The notes beneath the pieces were generated by a model, which did not search any database, was not told where the DNA came from, and worked only from the letters and a program-made list of their open reading frames with translations. DNA of 64,000 bases, from positions 95,976 to 159,975 of the forward strand of contig JAWKZQ010000006.1 in NCBI GenBank assembly GCA_041395865.1. The letters are read 5' to 3'. The position numbers and the translations under genes are program-made. Within the stretch, counting starts at the first letter, position 1, and every line of letters begins with the position of its first letter. The stretch is from IMCC2047 sp041395865. Its GTDB lineage: Bacteria > Pseudomonadota > Gammaproteobacteria > Pseudomonadales > IMCC2047. Shown piece after piece: positions 27,028 through 36,852 of this stretch.

Positions 27028-27119
27028 TCGTTTGCGTCTAAAGGCGTGGCGGTGGTAGCGAAAAAGCGATAAGCGTTGTAAGGTGTTGCGGATTTTAAAT
27101 GGCCAAAATGAGTTAATGC

Positions 27120-27449
27120 ATGAGTATTCAACAACGTATTGAAGAAAAACTGAAGCAGACCTTTAATCTGCAACACCTTGAGGTTGAGAACGAAAGCCAC
27201 CAGCACAGTGTGCCAGCCAATTCGGAAACCCATTTCAAGGTCACCATGGTTTCGCCAGACTTTGAAGGCAAGACACTGGTGGCACGGCACCAGTCGGCGT
27301 ACAAGGTTTTAAATGAGGAATTACAGGCCGGGCTGCATGCTTTGGCATTGCATATGTTCACCGAAGCCGAGTGGTTAAAGCGGAAGGGTATCTCTCCCCA
27401 GTCACCGGCTTGTATGGGTGGCAGCAAACAGGATGCAAAAAGCCAATAA
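27120..27449 (+). CDS. bolA: BolA-family protein
   Basis: 109 residues. The class II KH-like fold is visible, with LEVENESHQHSVPANSETHFKVTMVS carrying the conserved His residues and the HALALHMFTEAEW helix. BolA proteins bind iron-sulfur clusters with monothiol glutaredoxins and affect cell shape and stress response. The C-terminal 20 residues are a disordered tail, as in E. coli BolA. Followed by trhO after 75 bases. Confidence 0.9.
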   Translation: MSIQQRIEEKLKQTFNLQHLEVENESHQHSVPANSETHFKVTMVSPDFEGKTLVARHQSAYKVLNEELQAGLHALALHMFTEAEWLKRKGISPQSPACMGGSKQDAKSQ

Positions 27450-27524
27450 CTTTTTGAATCGATGTATTTTTCCGGGTTGGTTCGATAAAATTTTTCTTTT
27501 AGAACCTAATGAGTGGAAGTCGTT

Positions 27525-28523
27525 ATGACGGAGTTTGTGGTTACAGCGCTTTATAAGTTTGTCACGCTGGATGATTACCAGGAGATGCGCGAACCGCTGA
27601 AAGCGTTTTGCCAGCAACAGGGCGTGAAGGGTACGCTGCTGCTGGCGAACGAAGGAATCAATGGCACGGTTTCGGCTACCCGAGCGGCCATGGACGCGTT
27701 GCTGGCTTATTTCAGCGTTGACCCGAGGCTGGCCGATATTGAATACAAGGAATCCTACTCCGACCATAACCCCTTTTACCGGATGAAGGTTAAGCTTAAA
27801 AAGGAAATTGTAACCCTCGGGGTGAATGGGATCGATCCGAATAAAACGGTGGGGCAATACGTTTCCCCGAGTGACTGGAATGCCTTGATCAGCGATCCGG
27901 ACGTGGTGTTGGTTGATACGCGCAACGATTATGAGGTGGAAGTCGGAACCTTTCAGGGCGCGATTAACCCGGATACCGAGACGTTCAGGGAATTCCCGGA
28001 TTATGTACAAAACAATCTCGATCCCAAAAAGCACAAAAAAGTGGCGATGTTTTGCACGGGCGGTATTCGCTGCGAAAAGGCATCGGCCTATATGCTGCAG
28101 GCGGGCTTTGAGGAGGTTTATCACCTTAAAGGCGGTGTACTCAAATATTTGGAGGAAGTGCCTGAGCAGGAAAGCCTTTGGAAAGGGGAGTGTTTTGTTT
28201 TCGATAACCGCGTGACGGTTGATCACAGCCTTGAAAAGGGCAGCTACGATCTTTGTCATGCCTGCCGACACCCAATTTCAGCGCAGGATAAAGCTTCAGC
28301 CGATTATCAGGAAGGTGTTTCCTGCCCCCACTGTATCGGTCGAAAAAGCGATGTGGATCGGGAACGATTTTCGCAGCGCCAGCAACAGATCGAGTTGGCC
28401 AAACAGCGCGGACAGCATCATATTGGCCTGGAGCCGGAAGAGGTCACCGCCGCACGCAGGGAAAAAGCCGTCCGCCGGGCTGAACAGAAAGCGCGTTCTT
28501 GCGCGGGCCAAAAAAACTCGTAA
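27525..28523 (+). CDS. trhO: tRNA uridine(34) hydroxylase TrhO (rhodanese family)
   Basis: 332 residues from ATG 27525; the longer frame from 27513 is not needed. N-terminal acylphosphatase-like region with GTLLLANEGINGTVSA, rhodanese domain with the active Cys in MFCTGGIRCEKA, and a C-terminal zinc-like segment CHACRHP...CPHC. E. coli TrhO (YceA) makes 5-hydroxyuridine at the wobble position of some tRNAs using O2, independent of prephenate. Confidence 0.94.
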   Translation: MTEFVVTALYKFVTLDDYQEMREPLKAFCQQQGVKGTLLLANEGINGTVSATRAAMDALLAYFSVDPRLADIEYKESYSDHNPFYRMKVKLKKEIVTLGVNGIDPNKTVGQYVSPSDWNALISDPDVVLVDTRNDYEVEVGTFQGAINPDTETFREFPDYVQNNLDPKKHKKVAMFCTGGIRCEKASAYMLQAGFEEVYHLKGGVLKYLEEVPEQESLWKGECFVFDNRVTVDHSLEKGSYDLCHACRHPISAQDKASADYQEGVSCPHCIGRKSDVDRERFSQRQQQIELAKQRGQHHIGLEPEEVTAARREKAVRRAEQKARSCAGQKNS

Positions 28524-28582
28524 AACCAAAGTAAATCTTTTGTTTAAGGTTTTTCACCATCCGGAAGGCGCTTGATTTTTTG

Positions 28583-30385
28583 ATGCCCGAAGCTTCGATA
28601 CAGCAGCAAAGAAACGGTTTTAGCTGGCAGTATATTCGCTCAGTGGCGTTCAGGCACCGCCGGGAGTTGCTGATTGCCAATGTCATCGCCGTCCTGGCAA
28701 CGCTGTCCAGCGTACCCATACCGATGTTAATGCCCTTATTGGTTGATGAGGTGCTGCTGGATAAACCGGGTTTATTGATCGACCTTACCCACAGGGTAGT
28801 ACCGCAAAGTTGGGCCAGCCCTTACCTCTACATTATTGCTGTATTGGTTGTGAGTGTGGTGTTGAGAGGTATTTCCCTGGTTTGTAATGTCTGGCAAAGC
28901 TGGCAATTTGCGGCCATTGCCAAGGATATTATTTTCCGAATGCGCAGCCAGTTATTGAGACGTTTGCAGTACATTTCGATGGCTGAGTATGAAACGCTGG
29001 GCAGCGGTGCGGTTGCTACCCACCTGGTGACGGATATGGATGCGGTGGATAACTTTATCAGTAAAACGCTGAGTAAGTTCCTGGTGTCCGTGCTTACCAT
29101 TCTGGGTGTTGCTGCCGTGCTGCTTTGGCTGCACTGGCAGCTGGCGTTATTTATTTTATTTTTTAACCCCCTGGTTATTTATTTCACGACGGTTTTCGGC
29201 AAACGGGTCAAGCAGCTGAAAAGCCGTGAAAACACAGCCTATAGCTTGTTCCAGGAGGCCCTGGCGGAAACACTTGATGCGATTCAGCAGATTCGCGCCA
29301 GTAACCGCGAAAAACACTATGTCAGGGCGCTTATTGACCAGGCCCGGGCCGTGCGTAAACGATCGGTGTCTTTTGAGTGGCGCAATGATGCGGCCAACCG
29401 CTTGAGTTTCCTGGTATTTCACCTCGGCATGGATATATTCCGCGCCGTGGCAATGGTCATGGTGCTGTTGTCGGACCTGACCGTTGGCGAAATGTTTGCC
29501 GTTTTCGGCTACCTCTGGTTCATGATGGGGCCGGTTCAGGATGTGCTGAATATCCAGTATGCCTGGTACAGTGCCAACGGTGCGTTGGAGCGGGTCAATC
29601 GCATTTTTTCGTTGCACGATGAACCTCAATATCCCCATAACCAGAATCCCTTTGAAGGAAAGCACAGTGTTGGCATTGAAATACGCGATGTCTGTTTTGC
29701 CTACGATCCAGAAACGCCCATTCTGAGGGGGGTATCCCTGAATATCGCTGCCGGTGATAAGGTGGCTCTGGTGGGAGCCAGCGGTGGTGGTAAATCGACC
29801 CTTGTACAGGTATTGCTGGGGCTCTATCCCATGACATCGGGGCAAGTGCTGTTTGACCGGGTGCCAATGACAGAAATAGGCCTGGATGTGGTGCGTGAAA
29901 ATGTTGTCACCGTTTTACAGCACCCAATCCTGTTTAATGATACGGTACGAGCCAATCTCGCCATGGGGCGGGATATTGAGGATGATAAACTGTGGCAGGC
30001 GCTGGAGATCGCCCAGCTAAAAACGACAGTGCAGGCTATGGATGCCGGTCTGAATACGGTGGTTGGTCGCCAGGGTGTGCGGCTGTCTGGCGGCCAGCGT
30101 CAACGTCTGGCCATTGCTCGCATGATCCTGTCGGAACCCAAGGTTGTAATCCTTGATGAGGCAACCTCGGCTCTGGATGCTCAAACAGAGTTTGCGCTCC
30201 ATGAGGCGATGGCGGACTTCCTGAAGGAGCGCACGACGCTCATTATTGCGCACCGGCTGAGCGCTGTGAAACAGGCTGATCACGTGTATGTTTTCGAGGA
30301 TGGATTGATCAGCGAACAGGGGCGTCATGAGGAGCTTATTGCCCGTGACGGTCTCTATGCAAAGCTCTACGGAGAGTATCAATAA
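28583..30385 (+). CDS. ABC exporter, fused permease and ATPase (MsbA/multidrug type)
   Basis: 600 residues. Six-helix transmembrane domain (about 25-310) followed by an ATPase domain with Walker A GASGGGKST, Q-loop LQHPILFND, signature LSGGQRQRLAIARM, Walker B VVILDEATSALD and the H-loop His (IIAHR). Half-transporters of this class act as homodimers and move lipids or drugs outwards. No neighbouring gene indicates the substrate. ATG 28583 directly follows a TTG and lacks a strong ribosome-binding site. Confidence 0.9.
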   Translation: MPEASIQQQRNGFSWQYIRSVAFRHRRELLIANVIAVLATLSSVPIPMLMPLLVDEVLLDKPGLLIDLTHRVVPQSWASPYLYIIAVLVVSVVLRGISLVCNVWQSWQFAAIAKDIIFRMRSQLLRRLQYISMAEYETLGSGAVATHLVTDMDAVDNFISKTLSKFLVSVLTILGVAAVLLWLHWQLALFILFFNPLVIYFTTVFGKRVKQLKSRENTAYSLFQEALAETLDAIQQIRASNREKHYVRALIDQARAVRKRSVSFEWRNDAANRLSFLVFHLGMDIFRAVAMVMVLLSDLTVGEMFAVFGYLWFMMGPVQDVLNIQYAWYSANGALERVNRIFSLHDEPQYPHNQNPFEGKHSVGIEIRDVCFAYDPETPILRGVSLNIAAGDKVALVGASGGGKSTLVQVLLGLYPMTSGQVLFDRVPMTEIGLDVVRENVVTVLQHPILFNDTVRANLAMGRDIEDDKLWQALEIAQLKTTVQAMDAGLNTVVGRQGVRLSGGQRQRLAIARMILSEPKVVILDEATSALDAQTEFALHEAMADFLKERTTLIIAHRLSAVKQADHVYVFEDGLISEQGRHEELIARDGLYAKLYGEYQ

Positions 30386-30404
30386 AGGGGTATTTCCCTT
30401 TTCT
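30384..30404 (+). terminator. Weak terminator after the ABC exporter
   Basis: AAAGGG/CCCTTT 6-bp stem with a 6-base loop followed by TCTTT, starting in the stop codon. Confidence 0.45.
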
Positions 30405-30571
30405 TTGGCAAACGCTATTTTCGCGAACTGATTATTTGATCAGTGGTAAAATACCTGATATCTGCGGAAACCCTTATTAAGGAGGGTGGTTTCATCTTGC
30501 CTTAACAGAAGGACACTAGTTTACCCGCCAGAAGACAGGCAATTGCTTTCACCGTTGTAAGGAGATTTGGA

Positions 30572-33500
30572 ATGGCCAGGGCACAAGAACACAAAGTGGC
30601 GTTTGGGCTGCCAGCTAAACAGGGCTTGTATGACCCCCGTTTTGAAAAGGACAGTTGTGGGGTTGGGTTTGTTGCTCACATCGGCGGTCAGGCCAGCCAC
30701 CAGATTGTTAGCGATGCCCGTCAGGCACTGTGCCGTATGCACCACCGCGGCGGCTGCGGCAGTGAACCGAACACCGGCGATGGCGCCGGTATCCTTACAG
30801 CATTACCACACCATTTCTTCGAGCGGGTACTAAAGGACGAGTTTGATCTGGCGCTTCCTGAAAGCGGGCGCTATGCCGTTGGCAATATCTTTTTGCCGAC
30901 GGATGAAACAGAGCGTGAAACCTGCATGGCTCTGATCAACCGTTTGCTTGCCGAACAGGAACTGGAGTTGTTGACCTGGCGTACCGTGCCGGTTGACCTG
31001 GAAATGGCTGATCTGGGCCCGGCAGCCCTGGCCGCACGGCCTCATATCGAGCAGTTGTTTGTGACGGCCGCGGAGGGCGTCGACAGGGAGGCGCTTGAAA
31101 GACGCCTTTACCTGGTTCGTAAGCAGGCCACCCATCAGTTACGAAATAACCGTGAATTAACCCAGCGGCAGGCCTTTTATGTGTGCAGCCTGTCCAGCAA
31201 GGTCATTGTCTATAAAGGCATGCTCAATGCCGCGCAGCTGTTCGACTTCTTTGTGGACCTGCTTGATCCGGATTACCAGTCCCATCTGGCGATGGTGCAC
31301 TCGCGCTTCAGCACCAATACCTTCCCTTCCTGGGATCGAGCGCAACCGGTTCGCTTTATGTGCCATAACGGGGAAATCAATACTCGCCAGGGTAATGTCA
31401 ACTGGATGACTGCACGGCAGGGTATGGCAAAAAGTGAATTGTTCGGTAATCAGCTGCAACAGTTATTCCCCGTGATTGATGAAGATGTCTCTGACTCCGG
31501 CGCCTTTGATAATGTGCTGGAATTCCTGATGCTGTCCGGGCGTACTTTGCAGGAGGCGATTTGCCTGATGGTCCCGGAGGCGTGGCAGAATGATGAGCAG
31601 ATGTCTCCCGCCAAGCGTGCTTTCTACGAATATAACTCCATGGTCATGGAACCCTGGGATGGTCCGGCATCGATTGCCTTTACTGATGGGCGCTATATTG
31701 GCGCCATTCTCGACCGTAACGGTCTGCGTCCCAGCCGCTATTACATCACCCACGACGATCACATCATCATGGCTTCGGAAGTGGGCGTGGTCGAGGTGGA
31801 TGCCGATAACGTCAAGTACAAGGGGCGGTTGCGCCCTGGCAAAATGTTCCTGCTCGACTTCGAGCAGGGCCGGCTGGTGGCGGACGAAGAGCTGAAAAAC
31901 AGTTTTGCCGAGCGACACCCCTATGAAGAATGGCTGGCATCCCAGCGTATCGAGCTGGGTAAACTGCACACGGAAGAGGAGGCGCACGGTTTTGATGAGG
32001 TAACCTTGCTGCCGCGAATGAAGGCGTTCGGGTACAGTGTAGAGACCATGCAGTTTATGCTCCTGCCCCTGGTTAAGGAAATGCGCGACCCAGTCGGTTC
32101 AATGGGTAATGATTCGGCGCTGGCCTGTTTGTCGGATAAAGCACGTCTTATCTACGATTACTTCAAGCAATTGTTTGCGCATGTCACCAACCCGCCGATT
32201 GATTCCATTCGCGAAGAGGTGGTGATGAGCCTGGCCTGTTACATCGGCCCCGAGAAAAACCTGCTCGAAACAACCCCGGCTCATGCACACCGGCTGCTTA
32301 TTCCACACCCGATCATTTCCAATGAAGAGCTTGCTGCGCTCAAGCATATTGATCACAAGCACCTTGATCACCGCCAGTGGAAAGCCAGGACGCTTGATTT
32401 GACCTACGCGAAAGCGGACGGTACAGCGGGCCTGGAGACAGCGTTGAAACGCATCTGCGAGGAAGCCTCCCAGGCCATCGCTGAGGATTACAGCCTGGTG
32501 GTACTGTCGGATCGTGCCATCAGCGCCGACCGGATTCAAGTCAGTACGCTGCTGGCCGTGGGTGCCGTGCATCATCACCTGGTGAAACGCAGCGAGCGTA
32601 CCCGGATTGGTATTGTCCTTGAGACCGGTGAGGCCCGGGAAGTGCATCACCATTGCCTGCTGATCGGTTTCGGTGCTGATGCCATCAACCCTTATCTTGC
32701 CTTTGAATCGCTCTGGCATTCGCAACGGGAAGGCCTGCTTGAGGGCGAAGCCTTTGATCACGATGACAAAATCGTTGAAGCTTATCGCAAAGCCGTTGGC
32801 AAAGGGCTGCTGAAGGTGATGGCCAAAATGGGCATCTCGACATTGCATTCTTATAAGGGCGCCCAGATTTTTGAGGCGGTAGGTTTGGCTGACGAGGTGA
32901 TTGATCGCTGCTTTAACGGCACGGTAAGCCGCGTTAGCGGTGTCGGTTTTGAGGTGCTGGCCGAAGAGGCGTTGTGCCGTCATGAGCTGGCTTATCCGGC
33001 CCGTTCGGATGCAGCAATTACGGAGTTGCCTAATCCTGGCGAGTTCCATTGGCGGGCCGAAGGCGAAAAGCATATGTGGGATCCGCGGGCGATTGCTGAA
33101 TTGCAGGATGCGTCCCGCAATAACAGCCAGGATGCCTATTGGCGCTTTGCCGAACATATTGATAACCATAATGTGCGTCATTGCACATTACGCGGTTTGC
33201 TGGCATTTAATGAACAGGGCAATGGCGGCGCCATTCCCCTTGAGGACGTGGAGCCGGTCAGCGAGATCGTGAAACGTTTTGCCACGGGTGCCATGAGTTT
33301 TGGCTCCATTTCGCAGGAAACGCATGAATCCCTGGCCATCGCCATGAACCGGCTTGGCGGTAAGTCCAACACGGGTGAGGGCGGCGAAGACCCGGAACGC
33401 TATATCGCGCTGACCAACGGCGATTCCAAACGCTCTGCTATCAAGCAGGTAGCGTCAGGTCGTTTTGGCGTGACTATCTGGTATTTGGCCAATGCCGATG

Positions 33501-35194
33501 AGCTGCAAATCAAGATTTCACAGGGAGCCAAACCCGGAGAGGGTGGCGAGTTGCCGGGTGGCAAAGTGGACGAACAAATTGCCCGCATTCGTCATTCGAC
33601 GCCCGGTGTCGGTTTGATCAGCCCTCCGCCACACCATGATATTTACTCCATCGAGGATATGGCGCAGCTGATCCATGACTTGAAAAATGCCAACCCGACG
33701 GCGCGCATCAGTGTCAAGCTGGTTTCTGAAATGGGGGTGGGCACCACGGCTGCCGGTGTTGTGAAGGCCAAGGCGGATCACCTGGTGATTGCCGGTCACG
33801 ACGGCGGTACCGGCGCATCGCCGATTACCTCCATCAAGCACGCCGGACTTCCCTGGGAACTGGGTTTGACCGAAACGCACCAAACGCTGGTGATGAATAA
33901 CCTGCGTTCGCGGGTTGTTCTGCAAACGGACGGGCAACTGAAAACCGGACGTGATGTGGCCATTGCAGCCCTGCTGGGGGCCGAAGAATTCGGGTTTTCC
34001 ACAGCGCCTCTGATCAGCCTGGGCTGTATCATGATGCGTAAATGTCATCTCAACACCTGTCCGGTGGGCATTGCCACCCAAGACCCTGAATTGCGGGCCA
34101 AGTTCAGCGGTAAGCCGGAACATGTCATCAATTACCTGTTCATGGTGGCCGAGGATCTGCGCCGTCATATGGCCAAAATGGGATTCCGGACCGTCAACGA
34201 CATGGTGGGAAGGGTGGACATGTTGAAAACCAATGGGGCGATTGACCATTGGAAAGCGCGTGGTATCGACCTGAGTGCGATTTTGGCGCCCGCTGACCCA
34301 TCCGGTTCCGGTGCCCCACAATATTGCACCATGTCGCAGGATCATGAGCTCGATCTGGCGCTGGATAACGAAATCATTCGCCTTGCCCAGCCAGCATTGC
34401 AGAGAGGCGAACGGGTTGAAATGGAGCTACCGGTTATTAATACCAACCGGGTTGTCGGTACCCTGCTGTCCCACGAAATTGCGCGGCAAAAGGGCGGGGA
34501 CTTACTTCCTGATGACAGCATCAGGATTAAACTGAAGGGCTCTGCAGGCCAGAGTCTTGGCGCCTTCCTGGCCAAGGGCATTACGCTGGAGGTTGTTGGG
34601 GATGCTAATGACTATGTCGGAAAAGGCTTAAGCGGCGGCCGTATTATCGTTTATCCCCCTGAACACAGCAGCCTGGTGGCGGAGGACAGTATTATCGCCG
34701 GTAACGTGCTGCTTTATGGCGCCATCAGTGGCGAAGCTTACTTCCGGGGCGTGGTTGCGGAACGTTTCTGTGTACGGAACAGTGGTGCTACGGCGGTGGT
34801 TGAGGGCGTCGGCGACCACGGCTGCGAGTACATGACCGGTGGCCGGGTGGTCGTACTTGGCGAAACCGGTCGTAATTTTGCTGCCGGTATGAGCGGCGGT
34901 ATCGCTTATGTCTATGATCGTAGCAGGAACTTTGCAACGAACTGTAATCAGGGCGGCATTGAGCTGGAGGCGCTCACTGAGCCCGACGACATTTCCGAGT
35001 TGAAGACGCTGGTGGAGAACCATCTTAAATACACGGGCTCCAGTGTTGCGGAAAGGCTGCTGGCCAACTGGGAGCAGGCGCTGGAATACTTCGTGAAAGT
35101 CATGCCCAGGGAATACAAGCGTGTACTGGAAATACAGAAACGTCACTTGCATGGTGCGGTTGTGAAGGCCCCCGTGGTTGATGAGCCTCAATAG
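30572..35194 (+). CDS. gltB: Glutamate synthase large (alpha) subunit, long type
   Basis: Converts glutamine and 2-oxoglutarate to two glutamates, with electrons from the GltD subunit. 1540 residues: after a 28-residue propeptide the N-terminal nucleophile Cys29 (KDSCGVGFV) starts the class II amidotransferase domain, then the central domain, the FMN-binding synthase barrel with KPGEGGELPGGKV, the Cys cluster CHLNTCPVGIATQ for the 3Fe-4S centre, and the C-terminal beta-helix (GxxxGGxxxV repeats). ATG with AAGGAG upstream. It is longer than E. coli GltB (about 1486 mature) and nearer the Bacillus/cyanobacterial form. Confidence 0.97.
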   Translation: MARAQEHKVAFGLPAKQGLYDPRFEKDSCGVGFVAHIGGQASHQIVSDARQALCRMHHRGGCGSEPNTGDGAGILTALPHHFFERVLKDEFDLALPESGRYAVGNIFLPTDETERETCMALINRLLAEQELELLTWRTVPVDLEMADLGPAALAARPHIEQLFVTAAEGVDREALERRLYLVRKQATHQLRNNRELTQRQAFYVCSLSSKVIVYKGMLNAAQLFDFFVDLLDPDYQSHLAMVHSRFSTNTFPSWDRAQPVRFMCHNGEINTRQGNVNWMTARQGMAKSELFGNQLQQLFPVIDEDVSDSGAFDNVLEFLMLSGRTLQEAICLMVPEAWQNDEQMSPAKRAFYEYNSMVMEPWDGPASIAFTDGRYIGAILDRNGLRPSRYYITHDDHIIMASEVGVVEVDADNVKYKGRLRPGKMFLLDFEQGRLVADEELKNSFAERHPYEEWLASQRIELGKLHTEEEAHGFDEVTLLPRMKAFGYSVETMQFMLLPLVKEMRDPVGSMGNDSALACLSDKARLIYDYFKQLFAHVTNPPIDSIREEVVMSLACYIGPEKNLLETTPAHAHRLLIPHPIISNEELAALKHIDHKHLDHRQWKARTLDLTYAKADGTAGLETALKRICEEASQAIAEDYSLVVLSDRAISADRIQVSTLLAVGAVHHHLVKRSERTRIGIVLETGEAREVHHHCLLIGFGADAINPYLAFESLWHSQREGLLEGEAFDHDDKIVEAYRKAVGKGLLKVMAKMGISTLHSYKGAQIFEAVGLADEVIDRCFNGTVSRVSGVGFEVLAEEALCRHELAYPARSDAAITELPNPGEFHWRAEGEKHMWDPRAIAELQDASRNNSQDAYWRFAEHIDNHNVRHCTLRGLLAFNEQGNGGAIPLEDVEPVSEIVKRFATGAMSFGSISQETHESLAIAMNRLGGKSNTGEGGEDPERYIALTNGDSKRSAIKQVASGRFGVTIWYLANADELQIKISQGAKPGEGGELPGGKVDEQIARIRHSTPGVGLISPPPHHDIYSIEDMAQLIHDLKNANPTARISVKLVSEMGVGTTAAGVVKAKADHLVIAGHDGGTGASPITSIKHAGLPWELGLTETHQTLVMNNLRSRVVLQTDGQLKTGRDVAIAALLGAEEFGFSTAPLISLGCIMMRKCHLNTCPVGIATQDPELRAKFSGKPEHVINYLFMVAEDLRRHMAKMGFRTVNDMVGRVDMLKTNGAIDHWKARGIDLSAILAPADPSGSGAPQYCTMSQDHELDLALDNEIIRLAQPALQRGERVEMELPVINTNRVVGTLLSHEIARQKGGDLLPDDSIRIKLKGSAGQSLGAFLAKGITLEVVGDANDYVGKGLSGGRIIVYPPEHSSLVAEDSIIAGNVLLYGAISGEAYFRGVVAERFCVRNSGATAVVEGVGDHGCEYMTGGRVVVLGETGRNFAAGMSGGIAYVYDRSRNFATNCNQGGIELEALTEPDDISELKTLVENHLKYTGSSVAERLLANWEQALEYFVKVMPREYKRVLEIQKRHLHGAVVKAPVVDEPQ

Positions 35195-35210
35195 CCGGAG
35201 TTGAAATATT

Positions 35211-36683
35211 ATGGGAAAAATAACCGGATTTATGGAAGTGACACGCAAAACCGAGGCCTATCGGGATCCGGAATTGCGGTTACAGGATTATGATGAGCTT
35301 TACGGCGAGCATAACGAAACGCATTTAAAAGCACAGGGTTCGCGCTGTATGGACTGCGGTGTGCCTTTTTGCCAGTCGGAAACGGGTTGCCCGGTGGATA
35401 ACCTGATCCCTGAGTGGAACGACCTGGTTTACCAGGGGCGCTGGAAGGATGCCATTGAGCGCCTGCACAAGACCAATAACTTTCCCGAGTTTACCGGACG
35501 AGTGTGTCCCGCACCCTGTGAAGGTGCCTGTGTCCTGGGCATCAATGAACCGGCGGTGACGATCAAAAATATAGAGAATGCCATTATCGACAAGGCCTTC
35601 GATGAGGGTTGGGTAACGGCCAAACCGCCCAGCGAGCGGACCGGTAAACGTGTGGCAATCGTTGGTTCCGGACCGGCTGGCCTGGCGGCAGCGGCGCAGC
35701 TTAATCAGGCCGGTCACCTAGTGACTGTCTATGAGCGGGCCGATCGCATTGGCGGACTGTTGATGTACGGCATTCCCAGCATGAAACTGGACAAGGAAAT
35801 GGTCGGCCGGCGTGTACAGCTTTTGCACGATGAAGGCGTACAATTTGTGACCAATTGTGATGTCGGCGGTTCTGGCGAGGGCTCATTGAGTCTTCAAACG
35901 CTGCAAAAAGATAACGATGCCGTGTTATTGGCAACGGGGGCAACCCGGGCTCGAGACCTGCCAATTCCCGGGCGTGAGCTTAACGGCATTCATTTGGCGA
36001 TGGAATTCCTGACGGCCCATACGCGCAGCCTGCTGGATACCAGCCTTGCTGACGAAAACTACATATCGGCACAGGACAAACATGTGATCGTCATCGGTGG
36101 CGGCGATACGGGAACCGATTGTATCGGGACTTCCCTGCGCCATGGCTGTGCTTCGGTCGTCAATTTTGAGTTGATGTCCGAGCCTCCGGCCGAAAGGGCT
36201 GCCAACAACCCCTGGCCGCAGTGGCCGCGAATCATGCGGGTAGATTACGGTCATGAAGAGGCACGTGTTCGTTTCGGAGAGGATCCGCGCAATTACGATA
36301 TCCTCAGTAAGGAATTTATCGGCGATGACAAGGGCCGGGTAACGGGTATCAAAACCGTGGATATTCGCTGGGTCAATCGTGACGGCAAATTGGTATTTGA
36401 GGAAATCGAGGGATCAGAGCGCACCTGGAAAGCCGATCTTGTGCTGTTGTCGATGGGCTTTGTCGGACCGGAAACCTACGCGTTGCAAGGTCAGGCGTTT
36501 GCCTTGGATGAGCGCGGTAATTACCAGGCGGACTACGGACGTTTCGAAACCTCGCAACCCGGCGTTTTTGCCGCCGGCGATTGTCGGAGAGGCCAGTCGC
36601 TGGTGGTTTGGGGCATTAATGAAGGGCGACTTGCGGCTCGAGAGATTGACCGCTACCTGATGGGCAGCTCCCAGTTGCCCTGA
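35211..36683 (+). CDS. gltD: Glutamate synthase small (beta) subunit
   Basis: NADPH-oxidising flavoprotein that passes electrons through iron-sulfur clusters to GltB. 490 residues. The N-terminal region holds cysteine clusters (CMDCGVPFC-x6-CP; CPAPCEGAC), then the FAD site VAIVGSGPAGLAAAAQL and the NADPH site VIVIGGGDTGTDC, and near the end FAAGDCRRGQSLVVW. The start MGKITGFMEV marks the longer GltD type that pairs with long GltB. 16 bases separate it from gltB and a terminator follows, so the pair is one operon. Confidence 0.97.
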   Translation: MGKITGFMEVTRKTEAYRDPELRLQDYDELYGEHNETHLKAQGSRCMDCGVPFCQSETGCPVDNLIPEWNDLVYQGRWKDAIERLHKTNNFPEFTGRVCPAPCEGACVLGINEPAVTIKNIENAIIDKAFDEGWVTAKPPSERTGKRVAIVGSGPAGLAAAAQLNQAGHLVTVYERADRIGGLLMYGIPSMKLDKEMVGRRVQLLHDEGVQFVTNCDVGGSGEGSLSLQTLQKDNDAVLLATGATRARDLPIPGRELNGIHLAMEFLTAHTRSLLDTSLADENYISAQDKHVIVIGGGDTGTDCIGTSLRHGCASVVNFELMSEPPAERAANNPWPQWPRIMRVDYGHEEARVRFGEDPRNYDILSKEFIGDDKGRVTGIKTVDIRWVNRDGKLVFEEIEGSERTWKADLVLLSMGFVGPETYALQGQAFALDERGNYQADYGRFETSQPGVFAAGDCRRGQSLVVWGINEGRLAAREIDRYLMGSSQLP

Positions 36684-36700
36684 GACTGGACTGCTGATGA

Positions 36701-36729
36701 CCCGCGCTCGGTGAGTGCGGGTTTTTTTT
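36701..36729 (+). terminator. Intrinsic terminator of gltBD
   Basis: CCCGCGCTC (36701-36709) pairs with GAGTGCGGG (36713-36721), one G-U pair, with a 3-base loop and eight Ts. Confidence 0.92.
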
Positions 36730-36852
36730 GCGCCAATGAAACTGACTGTGGCATATTCAAAGAAACACGGAAGTTGAAATTATTTACAGACACCTCGGGT
36801 CGAATGAAGAGTAAACCGTTTTGGCAATAGCAGGTGGTATGGGTAGATAGTC

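Noticed and set aside
30386..30571. Glutamine riboswitch upstream of gltB
   Set aside because: No glnA-type or downstream-peptide motif could be recognised; only an ordinary leader with AAGGAG.
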